64,000 nt of DNA from positions 3,867,001 through 3,931,000 of the forward strand of contig NZ_JACHMN010000002.1 in NCBI RefSeq assembly GCF_014204945.1. Reading direction: 5' to 3'. A model generated the notes under the pieces. It was given only the letters and a program-made list of their open reading frames with translations. It ran no database searches and was not told the origin of the DNA. Positions 41,400 through 49,009 of this stretch are shown piece after piece (positions within the stretch are counted from its first letter, which is position 1; each line of letters opens with the position of its first letter). The position numbers and the translations under genes were made by a program. Source of the DNA: Allocatelliglobosispora scoriae. GTDB taxonomy: Bacteria > Actinomycetota > Actinomycetes > Mycobacteriales > Micromonosporaceae.

Positions 41400-43772
41400 A
41401 TGTCCGGGACTCAACTCGTCGCCGCTGGCGACGGGCTGTCCCTTACCGGCACCAACGTTACGTTGATCGTCGTCGCCGCCGTGATTGCACTGGTGGCGCT
41501 TGGCTTCGCCGCAGCACTCGTGCGCGCGGTGCTGGCGACCGGTAAGGGCACCAAAAAGATGCAGGATATCGCGGGTGCCGTCCAAGAGGGCGCCTCCGCA
41601 TACCTGTTCCGTCAGTTCAAGACGCTGGGCATTTTCGTCGTGCTCGCCGTCGTCGTGCTCTACCTGCTGCCGGTGAGCCACGCTTCCGGCGACAACGAAA
41701 CCATGGTGAAGATCGGCCGGTCGGCCTTCTTCGTCGTCGGTGCCCTCTTCTCCGCCTTCATCGGCGGCGCGGGCATGGCACTCGCCACCCGGGCGAACCT
41801 GCGGGTGGCCGCAGCTGCCCGTGAGGCCGAGGGCGGCCGTGAGAAGGCGATGAGCATCGCCTTCCGTACGGGTGGCGTCGTCGGCTTCCTCACCGTGGGC
41901 CTCGGCCTCTTCGGTGCCGCGCTCGTCGTCTTCCTCTACGAGTCCGACGCTCCGACCGTGCTCGAGGGCTTCGGCTTCGGCGCCGCGCTGCTCGCGATGT
42001 TCATGCGCGTCGGCGGCGGCATCTTCACCAAGGCCGCGGACGTCGGCGCCGACCTGGTCGGCAAGGTCGAGCAGGGCATCCCCGAGGATGACCCGCGCAA
42101 CGCCGCGACGATCGCCGACAACGTCGGTGACAACGTCGGTGACTGCGCCGGCATGGCCGCCGATCTCTTCGAGTCCTATGCGGTCACGCTCGTCGCCTCG
42201 CTGATCCTCGGCAAGGCGGCCTTCGGCACGCAGTACGGTCTCGTCTTCCCGCTCGTCATCTCGGCGGTCGGCGTCATCGTGGCGATCATCGGTGTCTTCA
42301 TCACCCGGCTCCGCAAGGCCGACAAGAGCGGCCTCACCGCGATCAACCGGGCGTTCTATATCTCGGCTGTCATCGCGGCAGCGGCCGTCGCCGCCGCCAC
42401 CTGGGCGTACCTGCCCGGGACCTGGGCCGGCCTCGCCAGCCCGCTGAAGAACGTCGGCGCCAACACCAACCCGCGGATCATCGCGCTCGCCGCGGTCGTC
42501 ATCGGCATCGCGCTCGCTGCGGCGATCATGGCGCTGACCGGCTACTACACCGAGACGAGCCGCCGCCCGGTCAAGGACATCGGCAAGTCGGCCCTCACGG
42601 GTGCCGCCACCGTCGTCCTCGCGGGCATCAGCGTCGGCCTCGAGTCGGCCGTCTACAGCGCGCTGCTCATCGGCGGTGCCGTCTTCGGCGCGTTCCTCCT
42701 GGGTACGGGCTCCATCACGCTGTCGCTCTTCGCGGTGGCGCTGGCGGGCTGCGGTCTCCTCACCACGGTCGGCGTGATCGTGGCGATGGACACCTTCGGT
42801 CCCATCAGCGACAACGCTCAGGGCATCGCGGAGATGTCCGGCGACATCGACGAGAAGGGTGCGCGCACCCTGACCGAGCTCGACGCCGTCGGCAACACCA
42901 CGAAGGCGATCACCAAGGGAATCGCGATCGCGACCGCCGTGCTCGCGGCGACCGCGCTCTTCGGCTCCTACACCGACACCCTGGTCAGCTCGCTGACCAC
43001 GGCCGGTCAGAACGTCGCCGAGGCGCTGGCGGACATGCTCAACGTCTCCAACCCGGCCAACCTGGTCGGCCTGCTCATCGGCTCCGCGGTGGTGTTCCTC
43101 TTCTCGGGGCTCGCCATCAACGCCGTGTCGCGGTCGGCCATGGCCGTCGTGTTCGAGGTGCGCCGCCAGTTCCGGGAGTTCCCGGGCATCATGGACGGCA
43201 CCCAGCGTCCGGAGTACGGCAAGGTCGTCGACATCTGCACCCGGGACGCGCAGCGCGAGCTGATCACGCCCGGTCTGCTGGCCGTCCTGGCCCCGATCGC
43301 GGTCGGCTTCGGCCTGGGCGCGGGTCCGCTCGCGTCCTACCTCGCCGGTGCGATCGGCACGGGCACCCTGATGGCCGTCTTCCTGGCCAACTCGGGTGGC
43401 GCGTGGGACAACGCGAAGAAGATGGTCGAGGACGGCGCCTACGGTGGCAAGGGCTCGCCCGCCCACGAGGCGACGATCATCGGTGACACCGTCGGTGACC
43501 CGTTCAAGGACACCGCCGGCCCGGCGATCAACCCGCTGCTCAAGGTGATGAACCTGGTCGCGCTGCTCATCGCGCCGGCCGTCGTCGCGCTGAGCGTCGG
43601 ACCGGACTCCAACACCGGCGCCCGCGTCGGCATCGCCGCGTTCGCCGCCGCCGTGATCGTCATCGCGGTCTGGTTCAGCAAGCGCAAGCCGCTCTCGCTG
43701 GGCGAGGTCGACGGCGAGGGAAAAGGTGACGGGACGGTGACCCCCTCCCAGCGGGAGAAGGCCGCCGTCTAG
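41400..43772 (+). CDS. hppA: Membrane-bound proton-translocating pyrophosphatase
   Basis: HppA hydrolyses pyrophosphate and pumps protons across the membrane. The 790-aa protein has about 16 helices. The substrate motif DVGADLVGKVE is at residues 214-224. The GNTTKA site has Lys at 502, which marks the potassium-independent, proton-pumping type. Other acidic motifs (DNVGDNVGDCAG, GDTVGDPFKDTAGPA) are intact. AGGAGG lies 6 nt before ATG 41400. A hairpin terminator follows. Confidence 0.96.
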   Translation: MSGTQLVAAGDGLSLTGTNVTLIVVAAVIALVALGFAAALVRAVLATGKGTKKMQDIAGAVQEGASAYLFRQFKTLGIFVVLAVVVLYLLPVSHASGDNETMVKIGRSAFFVVGALFSAFIGGAGMALATRANLRVAAAAREAEGGREKAMSIAFRTGGVVGFLTVGLGLFGAALVVFLYESDAPTVLEGFGFGAALLAMFMRVGGGIFTKAADVGADLVGKVEQGIPEDDPRNAATIADNVGDNVGDCAGMAADLFESYAVTLVASLILGKAAFGTQYGLVFPLVISAVGVIVAIIGVFITRLRKADKSGLTAINRAFYISAVIAAAAVAAATWAYLPGTWAGLASPLKNVGANTNPRIIALAAVVIGIALAAAIMALTGYYTETSRRPVKDIGKSALTGAATVVLAGISVGLESAVYSALLIGGAVFGAFLLGTGSITLSLFAVALAGCGLLTTVGVIVAMDTFGPISDNAQGIAEMSGDIDEKGARTLTELDAVGNTTKAITKGIAIATAVLAATALFGSYTDTLVSSLTTAGQNVAEALADMLNVSNPANLVGLLIGSAVVFLFSGLAINAVSRSAMAVVFEVRRQFREFPGIMDGTQRPEYGKVVDICTRDAQRELITPGLLAVLAPIAVGFGLGAGPLASYLAGAIGTGTLMAVFLANSGGAWDNAKKMVEDGAYGGKGSPAHEATIIGDTVGDPFKDTAGPAINPLLKVMNLVALLIAPAVVALSVGPDSNTGARVGIAAFAAAVIVIAVWFSKRKPLSLGEVDGEGKGDGTVTPSQREKAAV

Positions 43773-43788
43773 CAGGTGCGATAAAACG

Positions 43789-43821
43789 AAGGGCCGAAGC
43801 GCATCGCGCGCTTCGGCCCTT
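43789..43821 (+). terminator. Terminator of hppA
   Basis: A perfect 13-bp stem (43789-43801 with 43809-43821) has a 7-nt loop, CATCGCG, starting 16 nt after the hppA stop. It is followed by ACGCTTTACGC. The next gene's -10-like TACGCT (43828-43833) starts just after it. Confidence 0.82.
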
Positions 43822-43840
43822 ACGCTTTACGCTGCTAGCC

Positions 43841-44380
43841 ATGCGAAGGCTGGTGAGCGCTGGCTTGAAGCCCTCCTTGGCGCTGGCGCTGCTCCTCGCC
43901 GGGCTGGGGGGTTGTGCGGGTGAACCACCGCCGGAGGTGTGGGCGGCATCGGTCTGCTCGGCGCTGACCCCGTGGCGCACGGAGATAAACGCGCTGACCA
44001 AGCGCACCCAGCAGCAGCAGGAGGCGGCGCCCAACACGGCGCAGGCGAAGGAGAACCTGACCAGGCTCTTCGCCAGCGCCGAGACCGCCACCGAGAGCGC
44101 CCGGTCCAAGGTGGTCGCCGCCGGCGCACCCGATGTCACCGACGGCCCCGCGATCGCTGCGAGCTTCGTCACATCGCTCGCGGGGGTCCGCGACGCTTAC
44201 GCGCACGCGAAGAACGGCATCTCGGCGATCACGGCCACCGAGAACAAGGACTTCTCCGACCAGGTCGCCGCGGTGCTCGACACCCTCAACTCCGAGTACG
44301 CCAAGACGGCCCCCGACCTCGGCAAGCTCCAGTCGGTGGAGCTGCGCGAAGCCTTCGAAGAGGTACCGGAGTGCCGCTAG
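43841..44380 (+). CDS. Lipoprotein of unknown function
   Basis: The 179-aa protein has a signal peptide ending in the lipobox LGGC (C25), so it should be lipid-anchored outside the membrane. The mature part is helical, with coiled-coil-like stretches (TEINALTKRTQQQQ, FASAETATESARSKV). Two more cysteines occur, in ASVCSAL and at the end in PECR, and may pair. ATG 43841 has TACGCT 7 nt upstream and no ribosome site, so it is likely leaderless. I recognise no named family. Confidence 0.82.
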   Translation: MRRLVSAGLKPSLALALLLAGLGGCAGEPPPEVWAASVCSALTPWRTEINALTKRTQQQQEAAPNTAQAKENLTRLFASAETATESARSKVVAAGAPDVTDGPAIAASFVTSLAGVRDAYAHAKNGISAITATENKDFSDQVAAVLDTLNSEYAKTAPDLGKLQSVELREAFEEVPECR

Positions 44381-45174
44381 TCGCCGGGCAGCTCCCGATC
44401 TTCGGCGCCTCGTCCGCCGACCCCTCACCCAACGATCTCGCCGGGCTGCTGATCGGACCCGGCCGACTGGTGCGGATGGGCGGCACCGCGCGGGTCTCCG
44501 TCGTCGTCAGCCACGCCTGGCGGGTGCACGTGCTCATGGCGGAGCTCGGCGTGCGTCAGCTCAACCCCGCCTGGGAGCCCGCTCAGGTCCCCGGACAGCG
44601 TCGCGAGCCCGAGCTTCAGGTCCCCGACATCGATGCGCCGATCGAGGCTCCACGGCCCGCTCAGCCCTCGCAAGAGGTCGACCACGTCGACGAGGTCGAG
44701 GATGTGCTCGCGCCCGACGGGGACTCGCTGCCGGAGCGCGACATCCGGGAGGGGGTGGTGGAGTCGCCCGCCCCGGTGCCGGAGGAGCCCGTTCCGGACG
44801 GGGAGCACCCGGCACCTGCGCCGGAGGAGTTCACGGTGCGGACGGCGTACACGGGGATATTGGCTCCGCTGAGCGCGGCCTGGCTGCGGGAGACCGAGAA
44901 GGTGCCACCGGAGGCCTTCGTGCTCGACGGCGTGCGGCTGCGGCTGTGGTTCGTCGCGGCCGGGTCGCTGCGGTTGAACGACTCGGAGATCCTGCTGCGC
45001 CTCGGTGCGCAGGACGCGGAGTGCTGGCAGCCGGCGCAGAAGGCGCTCTGGCAACTCGGCATCGACGCGGAACTCGCCAAGGGCCCGGTGCTCAAGATCT
45101 CCGGTCGTCGCAAGATCCGCCGCTTCGGCGAATTGATCGGCGATCATCCGCACGCCGCCGCTCCGTGGCCCTAA
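44371..45174 (+). CDS. Hypothetical protein with acidic linker
   Basis: The 267-aa soluble protein starts at GTG 44371, inside the end of the lipoprotein gene (10-nt overlap), with GAGG 7-8 nt upstream. An N-terminal module (residues 1-70: GLLIGPGRLVRMGGTARVSVVV...HVLMAELGVRQL) is joined to a C-terminal module (about 160-267: LSAAWLRETEKVPPEAFVLD, LRLWFVAAGSLRLNDSEILLRLG, SGRRKIRRFGELIG). An acidic, Pro/Glu-rich linker connects them. I cannot assign a family. Its position between hppA and topA suggests a conserved neighbourhood in related genomes. Confidence 0.72.
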   Translation: MPLVAGQLPIFGASSADPSPNDLAGLLIGPGRLVRMGGTARVSVVVSHAWRVHVLMAELGVRQLNPAWEPAQVPGQRREPELQVPDIDAPIEAPRPAQPSQEVDHVDEVEDVLAPDGDSLPERDIREGVVESPAPVPEEPVPDGEHPAPAPEEFTVRTAYTGILAPLSAAWLRETEKVPPEAFVLDGVRLRLWFVAAGSLRLNDSEILLRLGAQDAECWQPAQKALWQLGIDAELAKGPVLKISGRRKIRRFGELIGDHPHAAAPWP

Positions 45175-45324
45175 CGGGCATAGTCTAGTCTTATGTCCGG
45201 TTTGGGACGACCTTGCGGCGATCATTGACAGGGTGCGCAACTTGGGGTTTCAGCGGAGCGTTACCTTGGACATCCGCGGGCGGGCAGAACCGTCCAATCA
45301 TCCGAACCAATGCGGAGAGGTGCC

Positions 45325-48138
45325 GTGCCGACAGCCGCCAAGAACCGACTGGTCATCGTCGAGTCCCCGGCGAAGGCTAAGACGATCTCGGGCTATCTCG
45401 GCCCGGGTTATGTCGTCGAGGCCAGCCTGGGACACATCCGGGATCTCCCGGCCGGTGCCAAGCAGATGCCCGAGAAGTACAAGAAAGAGCCGTGGGCATA
45501 TCTCGGTGTCGATGTGGATCACGACTTCGCCCCCGTTTACATCATCAATCCTGACCGCAGCAAGCACGTCGCCAAGCTGAAGCAGCTGCTCAAGGATGCC
45601 GACGAGCTCTATCTCGCGACGGATGAGGACCGCGAGGGCGAGGCGATCGCCTGGCACCTGGCCGAGACGCTGAAGCCCAAGGTCCCGGTCAAGCGGATGG
45701 TCTTCCACGAGATCACCAAGGCCGCGATCCAGGCCGCCGTCGCCAACCCGCGCGAGATCGACCGCGACCTCGTCGACGCGCAGGAGACCCGGCGCATCCT
45801 CGACCGCCTCTACGGCTACGACGTCTCCGCCGTGCTGTGGAAGAAGGTCTCCCGAGGCACCTCCGCCGGCCGCGTGCAGTCCGTCGCGACCCGGATCGTC
45901 GTCGAGCGCGAGCGCCACCGGATGGCGTTCCGCTCCGCCGAATACTGGGACATCGCGGCGAACCTGCTGGCCTCCGGCAAGGACGGCGGCTCCTTCACCG
46001 CCACGCTGATCGCCCTCGACGGGGACCGGATCGCCACCGGCAAGGACTTCGAACCGACGACCGGCAAGGTCAAGGGCGGCGTCGTCCACCTCGACGAGAG
46101 CGGCGCCCGAGGTCTCGCGGCCCGCCTCGAAGGGCGGCCGTTCAAGGTCACCAAGGTGGAGGAGAAGCCCTACCGGCGCAAGCCCGCGGCTCCCTTCATC
46201 ACCTCGACCCTCCAGCAGGAGGCGGCCCGCAAGCTGCGCTTCTCCTCGCAGCAGACGATGCGTACGGCGCAGCGCCTCTACGAGAACGGCTACATCACCT
46301 ACATGCGTACGGACTCGGTGAGCCTCTCCGAGACCGCCCTCGCGGCGGCCCGGACGCAGATCGCCGAGCTCTACGGCCCGTCGGCGGTCCCGCCGCAGCC
46401 CCGGCGCTATGCCAGCAAGGTCAAGAACGCGCAGGAGGCGCACGAGGCGATCCGTCCCTCGGGTGACAGCTTCCGCACCCCCGGCGAGCTGGCCAAGGCA
46501 CTGTCGATCGAGGAGTTCAAGCTCTACGAGCTGATCTGGCAGCGGACCCTCGCGTCGCAGATGACCGACGCGGTCGGCAACACCGTCAGCGCCCGGATCC
46601 GTGCCGTCACGCTCGGCGGCGAGGAGGCCGACTTCGGTGCCTCCGGGCGGACCATCACCGACCCCGGCTTCCTGCGCGTCTACGTCGAGTCGACCGACGA
46701 CGACGAGGACACCGAGAGCGCCGAGCGCCGGCTGCCGGTGCTCGTCAAGGACCAGCCGCTCACCGAGCAGGGGCTGACCCCGGTCGGGCACACCACCCAG
46801 CCGCCCGCCCGATACACGGAGGCATCGCTGGTCAAGGCGCTGGAGGAGCTCGGCATCGGCCGACCCTCCACCTACGCGTCGATCATGCAGACGATCCAGG
46901 ACCGGGGCTACGTCTGGCGCCGGGGGCAGGCCCTCGTGCCGTCGTTCCTGGCGTTCGCCGTGGTCGGGCTGATGGAGCAGCACTACCCGAGGCTGGTGGA
47001 CTACAACTTCACCGCCGCGATGGAGGACGACCTCGACCAGATCGCGGCCGGGGACGCCACCGCGCTCGCCTTCCTGACCAGCTTCTACTTCGGTGCGCCC
47101 AACGCCGCCGAGGGATCCGTCGCCGCAGCGGGCGGCCTGCGCAAGCTCGTGACGGAGAACCTGGGCGAGATCGACGCCCGCTCGGTCAACTCCATCCCGC
47201 TCTTCACCGACGAGCAGGGGCGGGAGGTCGTCGTGCGGGTGGGGCGCTATGGCCCGTACCTGCAGCGTGGCGGCACCGCCGGGGAGGTCGACCCCGAGGC
47301 CGAGAGTGCGGCGGACGGAGATCGGGTCTCGATTCCGGACGGCGTCGCGCCGGACGACCTGACCCCGGAGAAGGTCGAGGAGCTCTTCCTCGGCGGTGGC
47401 GGCGAGCGCAAGCTCGGCGAGCACCCCGAGACGGGCGAGCCGATCCTGGTGAAGTCGGGCCGTTACGGTCCCTACATCACCAGCGGTGAGAAGAACGCCT
47501 CGCTGCTCAGCACCCACTCGCCGGAGACGCTGACTCTGGAGGAGGCGCTCAAGCTGCTCACGCTCCCGCGCCTCGTCGGCACGGACGCCGAGGGTGTGGA
47601 GATCTTCGCCTCCGGCGGCCGCTACGGCCCCTATATCAAGCGGGGCGACGACACCCGGTCGCTGACGAGCGAGGACCAGCTCTTCACGGTCACGACCGAG
47701 GAGGCGCTGGCGCTGCTCGCGGCGCCGAAGGGGCGGCAGCAGCGCCAGGCGAAGCCGCCGCTCAAGGAGCTCGGCATCGACCCGCTCACCGAGAAGAAGC
47801 TGATCATCAAGGAGGGCCGCTTCGGGCCCTACGTCACCGACGAGGAGACCAACGCCTCGCTGCGGCGCGGCCAGTCGCCGGAGACGTTGACGCTGGAGCA
47901 GGCCTCGGAGATGCTCTCGGAGAAGCGGGCCGCGGGTCCCGCCACGCCGCGCAAGAAGGCGGCGGCACCGGCGAAGAAGGCCGCGGCCAAGAAGACGACT
48001 GCGGCGAAGAAGACGACGGCCAAGGCGACCACCGCCAAGAAGGCGACGGCGGCCAAGGCGACCACGGCGGCGAAGAAGACGACGGCCGCGGCGAAGAAGG
48101 CCGTGCCGAAGAAGGCAGCTCCGAAGAAAACATCCTGA
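45325..48138 (+). CDS. topA: DNA topoisomerase I
   Basis: This type IA topoisomerase relaxes negative supercoils. The 937-aa protein has an N-terminal Toprim domain (VIVESPAKAKTI, DEDREGEAIAWHL) and the catalytic tyrosine Y326 in ITYMRTDS. Instead of zinc fingers it carries several actinobacterial C-terminal repeat domains (GRYGPYITSGEKNASL and similar, four copies). A lysine-rich tail built from KK(A/T) units ends the protein. GTG 45325 has GGAGAGG 4 nt upstream; ATG 45310 is in frame but overlaps that site. Confidence 0.97.
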   Translation: MPTAAKNRLVIVESPAKAKTISGYLGPGYVVEASLGHIRDLPAGAKQMPEKYKKEPWAYLGVDVDHDFAPVYIINPDRSKHVAKLKQLLKDADELYLATDEDREGEAIAWHLAETLKPKVPVKRMVFHEITKAAIQAAVANPREIDRDLVDAQETRRILDRLYGYDVSAVLWKKVSRGTSAGRVQSVATRIVVERERHRMAFRSAEYWDIAANLLASGKDGGSFTATLIALDGDRIATGKDFEPTTGKVKGGVVHLDESGARGLAARLEGRPFKVTKVEEKPYRRKPAAPFITSTLQQEAARKLRFSSQQTMRTAQRLYENGYITYMRTDSVSLSETALAAARTQIAELYGPSAVPPQPRRYASKVKNAQEAHEAIRPSGDSFRTPGELAKALSIEEFKLYELIWQRTLASQMTDAVGNTVSARIRAVTLGGEEADFGASGRTITDPGFLRVYVESTDDDEDTESAERRLPVLVKDQPLTEQGLTPVGHTTQPPARYTEASLVKALEELGIGRPSTYASIMQTIQDRGYVWRRGQALVPSFLAFAVVGLMEQHYPRLVDYNFTAAMEDDLDQIAAGDATALAFLTSFYFGAPNAAEGSVAAAGGLRKLVTENLGEIDARSVNSIPLFTDEQGREVVVRVGRYGPYLQRGGTAGEVDPEAESAADGDRVSIPDGVAPDDLTPEKVEELFLGGGGERKLGEHPETGEPILVKSGRYGPYITSGEKNASLLSTHSPETLTLEEALKLLTLPRLVGTDAEGVEIFASGGRYGPYIKRGDDTRSLTSEDQLFTVTTEEALALLAAPKGRQQRQAKPPLKELGIDPLTEKKLIIKEGRFGPYVTDEETNASLRRGQSPETLTLEQASEMLSEKRAAGPATPRKKAAAPAKKAAAKKTTAAKKTTAKATTAKKATAAKATTAAKKTTAAAKKAVPKKAAPKKTS

Positions 48139-48169
48139 AAGCGGAAACGTCCGTCCAGGCAGAGACGTA

Positions 48170-48222
48170 GCCGTCACGCGCTCGTTGATCCGAGTAAGGT
48201 TTCGGTTTCAGTGCGTGACGGC
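48170..48222 (+). promoter_or_regulatory. Inverted repeat upstream of the TetR gene
   Basis: GCCGTCACGC (48170-48179) and GCGTGACGGC (48213-48222) form a 10-bp inverted repeat with a 33-nt spacer. A further partial copy, TGTCACGCC, follows at 48231-48239. TAAGGT (48195-48200) in the spacer could be a -10 element. This layout fits autorepression by the downstream regulator. Confidence 0.35.
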
Positions 48223-48257
48223 CGTCCGGCTGTCACGCCTTGGCGAAGGAGCGGCGA

Positions 48258-48887
48258 GTGTCCACACCAGCCGTGCTGTCCCGGCCTCTACGCCGGGTGC
48301 CAGTGCAGGGTCGCAGCGTGGCGCGCGTGCAACGCATGCTCGACGCGTGCGCGGAGTTGGTCGATGAGGTCGGTTACGAGGGTTTGACGACGACGCTGCT
48401 GGCCGAACGGGCTGGCGTGGCGATCGGCTCGGTCTATCAGTTCTTCCCCGACAAGCGGGCGGTCGTGCAGGCGCTGACCCTGCGCAACGTCGAGGCTTAC
48501 CTGGCGAGGCTGGCCGAGCGCATCCCCGCCGGTGAGCTGCTGGACTGGTGGGACGGTGTCGATGCGGCGATCGAGGAGTACATCGAGCTGCACCGGACCG
48601 TCCCGGGATTCCGGACGCTGCACTTCGGCGATGTCGTCGACGTGCACCTCATCGACGCGGAGCGCGACAACAACCAGGTGATCGCCGATCACCTGGCGGA
48701 TCTGCTCATCCGCTACCACTCGGTGATCGACCGGCCCAAACTGCGGTTCGCGCTCATGATCGCGGTCGAGGCGGCCGATGCGCTCATCAAGTTGGCATTC
48801 CGGCGTAACACCGACGGCGACGACGAGGTTCTGATCGAGTCGAAGGCGCTGGTGCGCGAGTATCTGCACCGCCACGTGGGAGTCTGA
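48258..48887 (+). CDS. TetR-family transcriptional regulator
   Basis: The 209-aa protein has an N-terminal TetR DNA-binding domain (RMLDACAELVDEVGYEGLTTTLLAERAGVAIGSVYQFFPDK, given here only by its ends at about residues 29-70). A helical ligand domain of the TetR_C_17-like type follows. The ligand is not predictable. GTG 48258 has GAAGGAG 6 nt upstream. A hairpin at 48954-48984 follows the gene. Confidence 0.87.
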   Translation: MSTPAVLSRPLRRVPVQGRSVARVQRMLDACAELVDEVGYEGLTTTLLAERAGVAIGSVYQFFPDKRAVVQALTLRNVEAYLARLAERIPAGELLDWWDGVDAAIEEYIELHRTVPGFRTLHFGDVVDVHLIDAERDNNQVIADHLADLLIRYHSVIDRPKLRFALMIAVEAADALIKLAFRRNTDGDDEVLIESKALVREYLHRHVGV

Positions 48888-48953
48888 TCCGCCCCTGTGC
48901 GGCTGTCCCGGCGTGCGCCCGGTCTCATATCCGGGTAAGTTCCGGGTCCGCTT

Positions 48954-48984
48954 CGCTGGCCTCACCATTAGAGTGAGGCCAGCG
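48954..48984 (+). terminator. Hairpin after the TetR gene, just before MFS-tmk
   Basis: A perfect 12-bp stem (48954-48965 with 48973-48984) has the 7-nt loop CATTAGA. It ends 13 nt before the MFS-tmk ribosome site. It may terminate the tetR transcript or be an attenuator in the MFS-tmk leader. A TAGAGT sequence in the loop and right arm (48969-48974) could also be a -10 element. Confidence 0.5.
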
Positions 48985-49009
48985 GGGGCGGACGGGCGGA
49001 GGAGAGACC

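Noticed and set aside
41022-43466. 814-aa open frame on the minus strand opposite hppA
   Set aside because: It is the antisense shadow of the pyrophosphatase: Asp/Arg/Gly-rich, low complexity and without domains, while the plus strand is clearly coding.
45298-48177. 959-aa open frame on the minus strand opposite topA
   Set aside because: Antisense shadow; Arg/Gly/Leu/Val-rich without recognisable motifs, whereas topA is complete on the plus strand.
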